Shown here: positions 42,767-55,823 of the stretch, piece after piece
How the letters are laid out: each line of letters starts with the position of its first letter
Position numbering within the stretch: position 1 is the first letter of the stretch
From: Hyaloperonospora brassicae
Lineage: Eukaryota > Oomycota > Peronosporomycetes > Peronosporales > Peronosporaceae
Reading direction: 5' to 3'
Length of the DNA stretch: 64,000 nucleotides
NCBI GenBank assembly: GCA_947650285.1
Contig: CANTFL010001009.1
Span: 50,561-114,560, forward strand
Notes under the pieces: generated by a model
Databases searched by the model: none
What the model was told of the DNA's origin: nothing
What the model saw: the letters and a program-made list of their open reading frames with translations, nothing else
Program-made: the position numbers and the translations under genes

Positions 42767-44733
42767 TCACTTCAACTTCAGTTGCTTCATCAATCTGGCG
42801 ATGCCTCGTGCTACTTCCTCATCCTCTTTCGTCTTTACCGGCACGTCTTCGGCCTTGCGCAGCCATTTTTCTGCCTCTTCTGTACGCTTCATCTTCATGT
42901 AGGTCTAAACATGAGTGCACAAGAGTAAGCGGCTAATCAGAGCGCTGACGCATGCATGTATCGCCTCGAAATGAGGTGGTACCTGAGCAAGGAGAAACAC
43001 ATTTTTCTTCCAGAACCCAGGGCTGATGCGTTCTAGACAACACAGCACAATCCTTCGTCAGCGTGGAACGATCATGTTTGCCAACTGGCTCGTATAGGAG
43101 CTTACCAGCTGCTTGAAAGTGCTGTGCTGCTTCCTCATACGTAGCAGTCGGTGGTGTGGAAAACAAAGCAGCAGCAACGCGCTTCTCAACCCAAGTCATG
43201 TCGGCAAAGGCAAGACACCATTGTCCGAGGATATTGTGGCAAGTTGCATCAGTCGGGTCCAGTTCGATCGATCGCTCAATGTGATCCTACAAAAAAACAA
43301 GTTGAGCAAAAAGCATCGTTTCGTCGTTCGACAACATTCACGCCGATAGGTGGTGGACTCGTTGCTCACCCAAATGACGTAGGCCCCTGCTATCCTCTCC
43401 TTCAAGTCACAGAAGCCGCCGACCGTGCTGCCCACAAACGATCCGAACAAGTGTCACTAGATGTATCCATCGAGGCGATATGTGCAGTAGCTACTACCTA
43501 GTCATAATGGCCATCCACTTATTGGATGCTGCCGAGTCACAATCGAGAGCATACGCTTTCTCTGCAGCAGCCAAGCTTTCAAATGCTAGCACCCTCTTCT
43601 CGTCAGCACTTGTCGCTTCATCAACGAGGCAATTGCCCGCACGAGCCAGGCGCCACAACTGGCACGTGCCGTGTCAGACACGTCCCTAAGCCATGTTAGC
43701 CAGCAAACTCTACACGCACCATTTCAACGCTTGTGGGGTAGTCGAGCAATTTGGCTTTCAGATACTCTCGCGTCCTGGCATGCTCCTCCTGCTCAAACAA
43801 TTCGTCTGCCCGCTCGATAATTGTCGCAGCGTCTTCGAACGCACTGTTTTTGTTTTCGTCGTCTCCATGCACGACGCGACGGTCAGAGCGCGACGTGTCC
43901 CCATTATTGTTTTCCTTGGAAGCTTTCGATACTTCTTCACGTGCTGAAGTCAACGCGCATCAGTGCCGTAGCAAGAAATCATAACAGTCACGTAGCAGTA
44001 CACTAATTACCATCACGCCGTCGAATGAGCTCGAAGTCTCTCGCGTCATGTGGAAATACGGCTTTCTCTTCGACGATTGGCATATATGCGCTCACTCTCC
44101 TCGACCGCGTGACGAGTTCTGTACCAGCAGCTATAGCACCAAATTGAGACAGCAAAACGAAGCACGGAGTTAGCATATCCCCAGCTCGCCTGTTGCTTAT
44201 GCTTGATCAACATCAAACTTGTGTGATCCCACCAGTGATAATACCAACGGCAATCCACGCCAATGGCTCGAAAAGCGGCAGCTCAACAAACGAAGAAAGA
44301 CCGTTTTCGCTATTGCTATTGTTCCATGTGATGACAAGCGACACGGTAGTCACTAACACCATCAACAAAAGTCCAAACATCGCCAGCAGCTATAGACACA
44401 CCATCCAATCCGCCAGTACGTTAGTCCTGTGCATATGTATCCATTCAGCGAGTCAAAAATGTAGCGCACGATATTCCTCGCTCGGTTCACGGCCACATGG
44501 TGCTGCACTTGCTGCTCATTGCGCTGCTCTGCATCCGCCTCTTCCGTCTCGCCTTCGTCTTGGGACGAAAGCCACTCGTAGTCCACGTCTTCGCTCGCTC
44601 GGGTCGCGACAGCCGCAGGCGCCTCACTCTCTCGATCACTGCGAGCTCCTCGGGTCACATACTTATAGACCACAGCCGCTGCAGTCGCTGTTCCTGCCAC
44701 AGCCACGAGCGACCAAACCCAATTCGGCGCCAT
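42767..44733 (-). CDS. RMDN-family TPR membrane protein (regulator of microtubule dynamics-like)
   Basis: Nine exons by eye: 44733-44470, 44389-44245, 44130-44011, 43943-43720, 43658-43498, 43427-43370, 43286-43106, 43032-42983, 42904-42767. All are GT-AG and in phase, 446 aa. The N-terminus has a membrane segment (VWSLVAVAGTATAAAVVYKYV); exon 2 encodes a second one (LLAMFGLLLMVLVTTVSLVI). From about residue 230 the order is that of RMDN1-3/PTPIP51: LWRLARAGNCLVDEATS, YALDCDSAASNKW, AYVIWDHIERSIELDPTDAT, HNILGQWCLAFADMTWVEK, ALFSTPPTATYEEAAQHF, PGFWKKNVFLLAQTYMKM and EEAEKWLRKAEDVPVKT. RMDN proteins sit at mitochondria-ER contacts or on microtubules. No lesion. Confidence 0.85.
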
Positions 44734-46689
44734 ACAACAGCTACGAAAAGTAAAAGTGGGTTTTCTGCAAGACCTGCGCCGCAATGAAGTTATGCGTCCG
44801 TTAGATACTATCTCGTTCGAAACACTTTTGGTCAACAAAGAGCAAATTGCTCTCAGTGTCGTACTTTGTTGACAAGTTGGGGCTTCGTTTTTGCACCGCT
44901 GTATACGGCGTTTGTGTATACTCGCGATGTATCCGATTTGATTGAGTGCACCATATGGATTGCCAAGCAAGAGGAGTTACCCCGTCTGTCTGTAGACAGG
45001 ACACAATTAGCCCACAGTGACTACAATGATTTCACGTACCTCTGGTTATTGAGTGAATCGTTGCTAAAATGCATGATCGAATCTCGAGGTTTAAAGAATC
45101 GACTTTTACACATGTATCGATAGGAGTATGGGCGTGTGGTGAAGAAACACCCCGCACAAATTATTTTGACCAGTTTGGGCTACGCCCATTAGACGAAATC
45201 AACATGTATCGAGTGTCAAGATCTTCAAAATTAGAAAATAAATACATCCACTTATTCTTACAGTTTTACGATAATGCATCACGAAAAATGAGGAAGAAAA
45301 ATGCATCGAATAATGAACGATGCACCTCACAATGGAATGCCAAAAATTCGCATTATGAAAATATTCCCTTTGCGTATACTATGGGGCCGAAATACTCGGG
45401 CTACAAATTCCATAGATAAATAGCTATACATTTGATACTTTGTATGAAATTTAGTTGTATCATGCAAGGTGAGAGTGTTTCCGGCGATTTTTTGACGTCG
45501 CATTCGTCGTTGTATCCATTGACCATGCACTATAAACGTTGTTGGTACGCACTTAACTTAGCCGCGTGATCCATTATCAAATGGGAAGCATGTAGAGCGA
45601 CTTTGATAGAATGGGACCTTATATAGCGTGGCGATATATTGTCGTTTTAAATATATATAAACAGCGTCCGGTGACTGAGAAATAATTCGTATTTGAGGCA
45701 TATGGTCCTAATGCAACCTCCTGTGTCCGTTACTTACAATCGTCTATTTGTAGATATTAAGAGGCTATTCATTTGTCATGAGTGTTAGCAACATTCCATC
45801 ATTAATGTGGCCCTCACAACTCATCAATCGCGTCTATCAGAATGTCTTGCAGCGTGTTCGTACGAAAGGACCCCGATCCTACGCTTCTGTGACTAGTCCT
45901 CCGCTGCATGTAGCAACATTGCACCTAGATTCACAGTTCTGCCAAGCGATCTCCATACCCTACTCGAAAATGACTACCCCTAGTAGTAGCTTCGTCTTCG
46001 TGACGATCACAAGATCTATCAGCATGTCGTGTTCTATCAGATCGCCTGCCGCTTCGCGTGTCCGCAAGCATCAGCGTGACCGCTTACAATGGTAGAAATA
46101 TGTACAATCCAGCTCCCCATTTTGAGTCTCCTTTTGCTGCCTCTTTGCATTCGTCGTCTTTGCGGCCTGAGGTCGTACGTGTATCATCTTCACACCATTG
46201 TGAAGCGACACTTTGGTACTGCGATGTATTATCTTATGTAAGTAAAGCGATACTGCCAAGGTAAAAGCCACACACTATAGCTATGACAGCCTCAATAAAA
46301 TACAAACAAGTGGATAGAAAGTTGCGGTCTTACTATCAAATGATGAACAATACTGTAGTGTTACATTTTATGGCGTCCACGCACCATGACAGTCGACGGA
46401 CACAGATGAAATATATATAACTGCTGATTTACTGAGCAAAAGATAATGAAAACAATATATATATATATGAATGATCTCAGGTATGTGCACACTTGTTCGA
46501 TCAATTTACATCTGTCGTACATTTTCGTTTTCATCCAAAGTAATTATTATCATTTCTATATTTTATATAATTCTTAATTTGTCATTTTGTAATGTGTCTA
46601 TATTTCTTTTCTTGCAATAAACGCATCATTCTAATGGGGTGAGCCTCTTGCACAATATTATGGTTAGTGACAGTATGTTACTAGAAAAA
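44734..46689. other. AT-rich gene-free stretch
   Basis: Start of the desert. Only short frames without recognisable content; base composition shifts clearly toward AT compared with 1-44.7 kb. Confidence 0.5.
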
Positions 46690-47046
46690 CATTAAGTTCA
46701 ATTTTCATATTACAATGTCACTCGATAATATTGTTACAGTGACCCAATGGTCGAATCATTGGTTGATATACCATTACATTAATCTGCCAATCGCTGCTAA
46801 TTGAGAAGACGTCGCTACACGTGCTTTGGTAATGATATAGTTAAGTGAGGACTGATAGGGATAAGACACATTATATGACTTATATATTTATGCAGTTTTT
46901 CTTTTTCTCACTAAACTTAGTTGTATAGTACTGAGATTGCTATGAGCGCGTATAACGTACGCAATCTAAGTAGGACTCCAATTATCACTTCAGTCAGTGA
47001 GAGCTTGCTACGCACTGTTGTCAGTGCGAAGCTCACAGTGCCCTGA
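46690..47046 (+). repeat. Degenerate solo LTR of the gypsy family
   Basis: Matches the 5' LTR in order: AATATTGTTACAGTGACC, ATTGGTTGATAT, the CCAATCGCTGCT core, TATATGACTTATATATTTATGCAGTTTT and a GGGCACTG-like end (CACAGTGCCCTGATAA). No internal region follows. Confidence 0.6.
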
Positions 47047-48789
47047 TAAATATATGCGTTGTCGAAAAAACATCTCATGAAGTCAGCGGTTAGCGACACG
47101 TGCGTAAGACAATAAGGTACGCGCGACGCGGCGGTTCGCAATGCGCCCTAAACAACCAGTAATATGCGATATGACGATTCCAATTATTTGTAGTCGATAA
47201 CAATTATGATGCTTAGAATAACAAAATAATTGTTTTAAACTAAGGAACTAAATAATTCGCTTTGCATTTTACCATCAGTCATATCCAACTTGTTGTCAGG
47301 TAATGAGCTATACTCATTTTCTCCAGCTAAGACTCAAAATACGCCTTTGTCGTGGACGTCGCCTTTATTTTCTTTCTTCGCATCAAAAACTTGCTATAGA
47401 CGAACTAACACGCATAAGCCCGCGATAAATATATTAATGGACGAGCGGGGTCGAAGAAACGTGACAACTGGAATTTGAGCGGGGTCACTGCACCAAATCA
47501 ACGGACTAAGGGACGTATAATAGGTAGTCACGCAAGGCTCTGACAATCATCTGTAAAGCGATGAAAGATGTGCAGCTGCTTTAGTTCTATTGGCTACTGA
47601 TTTTATCTGACATCCTACCCGTCTCTATGTAACTGGTTTTATCATGTGCATACGCTGATCTCTCCTGTCCACCGAGTGGCATTTTATATCGCAGTATCCA
47701 GAGCGCGCCCGCCAGCGATGTTACCCTGCAAACAGTTGTCTAACCCGCGCTCATTCAAAGCCGCTTGGATCACTCGACAATGTCAATTACACAAGGTTCG
47801 AAGGACACTCCTGGACAAAGATCTTGGCGAACAACCTCTTTTTTCGTCGACGATTCTTCATTGCAACAACGAATAAAGTCTAAAATGTACTAAAGATCTG
47901 AAGTCGTTGGCAAAACATAGCGATGCTGTCGGCGCTACGATTGGCGAGTACGACTTCGAAATCACGACTCGGTTGGTATTGAACGATTTGTACCAGTTCC
48001 TAAATTAGATTGTTCGAGCCACGTGCTTACTCGCTATCGTGTAAAAATGTAACTTCTCGGCTGAGTCCTGAAAACATAAATCGCAAGGAAGGAGTCGATG
48101 GAGCCGCGCACGACTGAGATGAAGCTTTCACGATGTTATCGACTACGACGAACGCAGACGAGGGTGTTCCGACCAGAAGCCCCAAAACATGGAATTAAAG
48201 TGGCAAGAAAGGACTTTGTATTAATGATATACGATCAGAACCCGCGAGAATGCGGATCGGCAGAGTCTGCAACAAGTTGGCGTAGCAAAAATTACTATAT
48301 TCGTATATTATATGTTTGTAAGTGGTAATGACAACAAGTCAATTGAATGGTGTCTGGTCGAGTCGATGCGATGCAGCATTTTAAGTTCTTGAAAGTGTAC
48401 ATTGAGCTAAAAGGAAATCTCTTCGGCAGATGTGTTTCTTAACGACTATGTCGTGGTGCAATCTAAGGGAATGGGCGAAATCGTCATGCCAAGTATACTC
48501 AACATGTCACAAAAAAGGAGTGCTTTCTAACATGTAGCATATCTCTAAGTTTACGCGCAATCTCTGTTTTGTTAGGTGTTCAGAAAGTTGACCCTGCCCC
48601 GTTTGAGAGCGGCGGTTGCTTTGTGTAGAAGCGCGAAGGAAGAATGATAAAAGCGTGGATCGCGCGATCCACCTAAATTGCGAAACCAGTTTGATTGGTG
48701 GAGCGCGTATGGAGATGGGCCTGTTGGGACGATGAAGGTGACCAAACGACTGATTGAAGGGAAACGACTGTCCAAGTCGCGCAGGTTAT
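47047..48789. other. Gene-free stretch
   Basis: Nothing recognisable; short AT-rich frames only. Confidence 0.45.
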
Positions 48790-49624
48790 TCCACCTTCTA
48801 TCATGGATACCACTGGGTGGTGTGGATCACATAATGAGTGTGGATCACATAATTGGTGTGGATCAAATAATTGGTGTGGATGAAATACCGCGATCCACGA
48901 CACCGCGATCCACTGTGGAGCGATCCACTATGGTGCAATTTACTGCACCGCAATCCACTACGGAGTGTATGCTGTGGACCACATGATGCAAGAGGTGAAT
49001 GACATAGACAGGCGGTGCACAACGGTTAACCTAGCGAACAGATAGGCATAGTCATAGGGTTTGGATTTGGCTGGTTTACATTAAATAAAATTGAATTTGC
49101 AACGAAAGGCACGTGTCGACTTCTCCCGGGCAGGATCTTTGGCCTTCCGTTGAATAGAGAGTCACCCGCAACTTTACAAACTTCGCACTTGGATTGTTTG
49201 GCCAGGCGTAAAGTCAATTCTCACCCCCCATCAACTGCGATAGGACGCAGTGAACCTTACGGTTCAGATTCAAGATCTCGAGACGGCTCAAGTGGTCAGA
49301 AGACTCGCGGGATAAGCCTCACCCCTGGCAAAGGCGACTCTGGGAGAGCGCTCAAGTTACAAGAGATCGAGTGAAGAACTTCTACATGATACGCACCTAC
49401 GTTTGACCGGGTGAAGCCTATCCACCCGATCAACACCTATCCCCAAAACGGTCAAGTTCAGCTTCAGCTCAAGTCCACCAAGAAGAGCGCAACCCGCCCC
49501 GCCGACGGGTACACAAGGTGAGCAAGAACACACGGAGCACGGAATCGGGGTACCCCGTCCGTTAGTCGGTCGTCCGGGCGCCAGTGGAGAGTCGGGGTCA
49601 CAAGGAATTTGTGATGACCACTCC
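48790..49624 (+). repeat. Left arm of a large inverted repeat
   Basis: About 0.83 kb, reverse-complementary to 49871-50700. The innermost match is CCACTCC near 49618 against GGAGTGG at 49871; outward shared words include ACGGACGGGGTACCCCGATT and TTGATCGGGTGGATAGGCTT. The outer edge near 48790 is approximate. It contains the tandem repeats at 48820-48960. Confidence 0.8.
48820..48960 (+). repeat. GATCCAC-type tandem repeats
   Basis: Four imperfect units of GTGTGGATCACATAATTG (48820-48886) followed by CCGCGATCCAC units (48888-48960). The related units at 50540-50670 on the right arm are the inverted counterpart. The tandem array creates an apparent open frame (repeated VDHIIG) that is not a gene. 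Confidence 0.8.
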
Positions 49625-49870
49625 ACCATATGCTCGTCAAGTAGTAAAACGACATTCAGCCTGCGACCATTCGCCATTGCTGCCAAAGACCGGCATTCTT
49701 TCCACTCAAAATCGCATGGTCGTCAATTCTCTTCTCAACACTGAAGACGTTGATCTATTAGCCAGATTCAGCCCTATTATACAAATACTACGATACAGCA
49801 TCCATTGTGTCGCCGCCACATATGACTCTCGGAGCTACTTATGAGTGGTCTGATCTCTGCTCATTGTAGC
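49625..49870. other. Spacer (loop) of the inverted repeat
   Basis: 246 bp single-copy between the arms; no gene recognised. Confidence 0.6.
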
Positions 49871-50700
49871 GGAGTGGTGATCACAAATTCCTTGTGGTCC
49901 TGACACGCCACTGGCGCCCGGACGACCGACTAACGGACGGGGTACCCCGATTCCGTGCTCCGTGTGTTCTTGCTCACCTTGTGTACCCGTCGGCGGGGCG
50001 GGTTGCGCTCTTCTTGGTGGACTTGAGCTGAAGCTGAACTTGACTGTTTTGGGGATAGGTGTTGATCGGGTGGATAGGCTTCACCCGGTCAAACGTAGGT
50101 GCGGATCGCGTGGAAGTTCTTCACTCGATCGCTTGTAACTTGGGCGCTATCCTGGAGTCGACTGTATCCAAAGTTGATTTTTGATCCGCGAGCCTTCTAA
50201 CCACTTGAGCTGTCTCGCGATCTTGGATCTGAACCGTTAGGTTCCCTGCGTCGTATCTCAGTTGGGTGTGTGTGAGAATCGATGTTCTGTGTGGCCTAAC
50301 AATCCAAAGGCAATTTCTTTAAGGCGCGGGTGACTCTTTTTTCAACGGAAGGCCAAATTTCCTGCCCGAGAGAATTCGACGCGTGTCTTTTGTTGCAAAT
50401 TTAATCCTGTTTAATGTCAACCAACAAAATGCAAACCCATCACTATGCCTTTCTGTTCGCTAGATCTTCGTTGCGTATTGCCTGTCTATGTCATTCACCT
50501 CTTGCATCATGTGGTCCACAGCATACACTCCGTAGTGGATAGCGGTGCAGTGGATCACAGTGCAGTTAATCGCAGTGCAGTGGATCGCGTGGTAGTGGAT
50601 CGCGGGATGTGATCCACACCAATTATATGTCCACGCCAAGTATGCGTCCACACAATCCAGCATTACATACCCAGGGTGGATCGTGATCAATCCTTCGAGT
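49871..50700 (-). repeat. Right arm of the large inverted repeat
   Basis: Mirror of 48790-49624. Arms differ by scattered substitutions and small indels, so the palindrome is not brand new. The outer edge is approximate. Confidence 0.8.
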
Positions 50701-52726
50701 CTCTGATCGGGCATCCACCGTCGAATCGCCGTCACTTCTGATATTTCTCATGTTTGATGATCTTGGCGATCCTCTCCTCCAGCTTACCTTTATATTCACC
50801 TATCTTCCATTGTCGTTAGCGATTTAGTAATTCGGCTGTTGTTCACCCCTTAAGTGATCCGTTCCTTGTAATTTGGTGATCCAAGCCCTTGATCGCGGGT
50901 CGCGATCGTTCAGTCGTCGATCCTTGACTATACTCCTTCTTGACCGTTATGTAGATCAATCCGAATGACTTCAACAGTCGTTTTCTGTCACTCAGTCGTC
51001 TGATCCCATACTGCGTCCCAACGCCACGGTCAAATCTCGCGATCACTTATTTACATCATCACTATGAATCTGATCGATGAGGAGATCTTGGCTAATGTCT
51101 CGCTGGATCAGAACGTGAAGGGGCTAGGGTGATGAAGGGAGTGATGACGAGGAACCGCCATTGCCAATGCCCTGGGGAAAGATTCAGGAAACTATGCACG
51201 TTTTGCTGGAGTTCATTTCTGAGAAAGGCTCTTGATTTGACCAGGCTGAGGAAATTGGTATGCTCCTTCGCCGTTACAAGCTCTTCATAATTTGTAAGCA
51301 AGGCTACCGCATCAAACCAGAAGAGCATAAAATTTTTTAAGCGAAATATAAACGACGTGCAAATTAAATAGAACTTCTCTCAGGTATGTCATCTCATGTT
51401 TTACGTAAATGATTGTGTATGTATATATTTTTTTATATAATAGCCATCATGACGAGGCCCCGCCTCTGCAACAGTATACAATTTTTTTCGCTGCTATGGA
51501 TCGCTGTAGCAGCCAAAAATTCGGTATAGGGTGGATGCTGTAATAGAGAGAGCTGATTGTACAAATGTGTCAAGCTGAATTTTTTAAGGCGAGCACCACT
51601 TCATACCCCCCGGCGCCATTGAGCTGGAAAAATTGGCCATGGGTGTCCAGACCATCGCCGAAAGGGCCACGGTATTGGAAGTAAGATCACGTAGGAAGAG
51701 CAGTGGTAGATCTGTGACGGGTGTGTGCTAGGCAAGCAAAAACGAAATATTTGTAAGTCAATTGTTTCGTTCAGCGCGAAGAAGCTACAACAAATTATAT
51801 TTAGTGATGTTCGTATGATCCCATGCAGACGACTACGTTTACTGGCAGCGGAATTCTCTCACTTTGTTTATTAATGTTCACACTTGTGTGTGTTGCTCTA
51901 TATGAAAATCGAGTCTTACGTGACCGCCAAGTTTGCATAATCTATCGCATTTAGCCATGAGATCGACTGACCACCACGACAAACGAATTTGCAGAGACAT
52001 TGGCGGAACGAAGAAGTCGCGTACTTTATCAAAGTTGTGCGGCTAGCATAAAATTGCACCGGAAACTTATGTTTCCCAAACGCCACATGTTAACGCAGCG
52101 ACAGAGCAGATGAACATGGGTCTGGTAGAAAGCAGTCGCTGCATGATCAATCATGCGGGAATTTCAAATTAGTGTTATATTGAGGCAGTGCAAACGGCCA
52201 CGTTTATTTTCTACTTATGTCCGAAACGTCCCACAGACCAAGACAAACCGTCATTTTTAATTTAGACGATAAAGACAGCCCTTTCGGTATATATAAATGT
52301 ATTCGGTTTTCACACAAATGCGGCAGTCCCTAAGCCTACACGCCCTTAAATACTACAAGTTGATGTGGAATCATATTTTGGCTTGCTGGAGCTGATATCA
52401 AATGGAATCGACACAGAACTGCAGTCTTCCATTCCAAGTCGCCGTAAGTGTTTTAAATCCAGCGCTACTGATATAGATTAATGATGATTGAATAATGAAG
52501 CAGCTCGATATCGAGAATAAATGGCAGACCAAAATGTCCGTCAACGAACCTATGCTTAAGATTTCCCTTGACTCGACGCATCACCTCGTGAGAGTATCAG
52601 ATATACTTCATCGTCAGAGTATACGAGGATCAAGTGCAGCGCCCGTCACAACATATATTATACATGCACGGATCATACTCGGATGCTATGAAGCCGATGA
52701 AATAGGCATGTGTCTCCGACAAAGAC
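50701..52726. other. Gene-free stretch
   Basis: Only short frames. A GATC-rich area continues to about 51000; otherwise nothing recognised. Confidence 0.4.
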
Positions 52727-52984
52727 CTATTTATTTATTGACTTTTCCAGTTTTAGACAGTCGTATAACGGGTCAGAATCCATATCATCTATGATCAAAA
52801 TGTAGACGAAATTTGTCAATTTTATACATAGAAAAGAGGTGACCACATCAAGGTGGTCGATTGTTGATTCGAAGAATTTGGCCAACGCGATCATCATGCA
52901 AATAGCGACATATGGCATTTCCGAGGCAAATGTTGACGTATAGTCATTTCCATAATTCAATCGATATGTTTGGACACAACTCAA
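52727..52984 (-). pseudogene. Ty1/copia reverse-transcriptase fragment
   Basis: The frame reads QTYRLNYGNDYTSTFASEMP then MMIALAKFFESTIDHLDVVTSFL, matching the copia RT segment (V-Q-x-Y-G-x-D-Y-x-x-T-F-A-P ... L-A-x-x-x-x-W-x-x-x-Q-L-D-V-x-x-A-F-L). It loses the family after that. Isolated fragment; no LTRs assigned. Confidence 0.6.
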
Positions 52985-53870
52985 AACTAAGGCTTTTAAA
53001 TTGATCCATCAGCGTTTCGATTGGTTATAAACACTAATTTGGTGTCAATGCTACGCCAATCACCATAAGTTTGACAGGGAAAAATAAATCGCAAATCTGC
53101 ATTGAGGCTATCTCGACTTAAATGTATTCGCGCCAATGTAATTGATCAGAGCCACTTATAACTATCTAAAATTCGCTTGGGCCGTACCGGTTCCATTCGT
53201 AAACTGTGTTGGCACTTACACGCCACCACTCGGTATGATTAACACATTGGTATTGTTTATCGTCGAGCTCGGTTATCTCTATCAGCATTTATTTTGCCTA
53301 AGTAGAAAGATATTTATCAAGAGCATTAAAGACAATGGTGGGGAACAGGTGGAAAGCTGCCGGCTATTGAAAGTTATAATTTATATTATCTGACTTGAAC
53401 AAGCATTTTGTCGAACAGTGTAGTAATTTCCACAGTCTTGGACTTAATTTGTCGAGTGGTTTATTTTTTACATCAAGTCATCAAAAGTGACATCGCGACT
53501 ATACACGACCTTGGAGCCCTACATATTAACTACTCGATGCTCCTTGGAGCTGTCTTCGTATTCCCATTAAGATTCCTCGTGGAGACGTAACGTCCCAGTC
53601 TCCAGAGCTTATAGTTCGGGGTTTAGACCCACTCAGAGCGCTTAAATACATACATGAGTCGCTTACTTTTCTTGAGCTTGTACTCAATTTTGGACAAGTT
53701 GTTTGTACGAAACTTAGGAAGAAGACAGACCTTTTTTGACATGTATTTCAGTAATTGCAGCTTTAAGCTCAAAATGAATTCTTTAGATGCGTATGAAGAA
53801 ACATTTGCGACCAATTAAGACGACGCTTTGAATGACCAGGCCCGCTCTTCCAATGACTTACTACGAGTAT
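52985..53870. other. Gene-free stretch
   Basis: AT-rich, frames up to 85 codons without recognisable content; may include more copia debris. Confidence 0.35.
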
Positions 53871-54610
53871 TGTAACAGGGTTACACGTCGACTGGTAGTC
53901 GACAATAGGTGTGGTACACACAAAGATGGGATAACCTATAAAGTAACATTAGAACACAAGTATCAATTGTTGGAGACTGATGTCTGTTAACCATTATTAC
54001 GAGATCTTTTAATATGTTTATTTAGGACATAAGTGAGTAGGTTATTTACTTTGTTCTACGGTGTTCTTTTAGGTTAAAAGGAGAAATAAAACTCAGTTGC
54101 CAGTTTGATTAACAAAAGACACGTGCTTCTCTGAGGCGTCTTGCGATCGATAAGGAAGGAGCGACGCCTCGTTAAGCAGCTACTTTTTGTGCACTCAGTG
54201 CGTTTGATTCTTTGAATCGTTTGGTCCCCCTAGAACAGGGACTGTTAGCTCTCTGAGCTTGTTGACTCTTTAAGTCGGATTCTTTCAACCAAACCTTAGC
54301 TCTCGGAGCTGTTGACTCTCTGAGTCGGGTTCGTAGAACCAAAGTTTTTCGCTGAGCGTTAAGCCTTCCTCTGACTTAAGGAGCTGTGTAGATCCGCTAC
54401 AAGTATAATAAGGCTCCTTGCTGTTATTTTTTCGATGTGCATAGAATTGTTGGATCGAGGCGATTGATTATCGTTGTACTCCATCCTGCCGAGAAAATTG
54501 GTTGTGTTCCTAAACTGTTGTCGACATTTATAATAAATCTCTTAAGTGCAACGCACTATCTTATTACTTAGTCAGACAAGTATCTTTCATTAATTGACTT
54601 GAATTGTCCA
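53871..54610 (+). repeat. Possible LTR of another gypsy-type element, with a hairpin array
   Basis: Starts TGTAACAGGGTTACA, the same style of terminal hairpin as the complete element, followed by GTCGACTGGTAGTCGAC. At 54191-54340 lies a run of seven small hairpins with 4-5-bp stems and mostly 3-nt loops (54206-54218, 54247-54259, 54298-54310, 54314-54326, 54328-54340 among them). The 3' edge is not defined. Confidence 0.45.
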
Positions 54611-55823
54611 CAATGAGGAGCAAGCATCGGTGGAAGACGATGCTACAACTTCTGTCATGCCACATATATAGGTAAAACTGTCTCGAAGAGGTCAAAAATG
54701 CCTTTTTCCTAGATTTTCTTGAATAAAAATTATACCATCTTGCCTAGTTTGATACCGTGCCAACTGAATCTGTCTTGCAAAGTAGTCACAAAATCGGCAT
54801 CTTTCGCCCGATGTTTCTCGACGAAATTGCGTAAATCGGAAAACGGTGCGTGTTACATTCGCTCGTGCGAATTGAACCAAATTGTGACCGAGCAGCTAGC
54901 ATATTTGTTTGCATTGCCTGAAGATTACCACATGTAGTAGAGCCCATTAAAAAGATAGCGATTGCTAAAAACTTGTGTTAGGCTTTAGCCATCACGTTTA
55001 GTTTGACCCATTAAACACAATTTAAACCGTTTTAAATTGATTAACTGTGGATTAGACAACAGTAGTTTTGCCACACCTGGCACATAGAGCACGGTGGCAA
55101 CTTAAAGCTCGCGCACTTATCCGTTTCGTAGAACATTTTTCCGTTCATTATACGAGCGCTGATTATTTTAGTCATAATACCATACGCGACGACGGAATGG
55201 CCATGGCCGCCTTCCTACAATTTAGCAACTATGTAATTGGCATAGCGATTGTATTGCGTTGCAACAATACCAATAGTCCACAGTCTTTTCTGATCTTCTT
55301 AGGCTGCGTATCGACATCCGGGTATCAAAGGTCTCTAACGTACCAGATACGTATAGATCGTTCATTTTAAGCCCGTAGGCTTAACCTTCGGCACGTCAGG
55401 TTAAGCGCATTCGACAAAATATATGTTTCATTTATTCATTACCAATGGGACGTGCCTTTATGAAGTCGTCTTATTCGACATACCATTTTGAAGAGGGGTG
55501 TTTCCTGACCCCCTGTACTCGAAGATATAAACTTCAAGGATCCGGGTCGACGCGCATGCGTCAATTCGTCTATCGTAGACTGATCCTTATGTCGTCTCAT
55601 CATTTTGAGCTGTTGAGCACCCTGGTCGAATAACAGGTCTGCCTTTTGAGAACTTTGTTAGTCAGACAAGGCCACCTTTTCTAGCGCCACGTCAAGTTAG
55701 CGTTGTATTAACTTAGCGACGGCGGAATGCTATGGTCCCTGTCTAGTGTAGAGGACATGTACCAAACCGCATTCTCTTGTTCGGTCGATATCGTCCGTGC
55801 GACCGCATTCCACTAGGGTTTAT
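54611..55823. other. Mostly gene-free stretch
   Basis: On the minus strand near 54720-54840 one frame reads RNFVEKHRAKDADFVTTLQD, a protein-like scrap of unknown origin ending in a stop. Nothing else recognised. Confidence 0.3.

Noticed and set aside
48678..48986. 102-codon frame with repeated VDHIIG
   Set aside because: Produced by the GATC-rich tandem repeat in the inverted-repeat arm.
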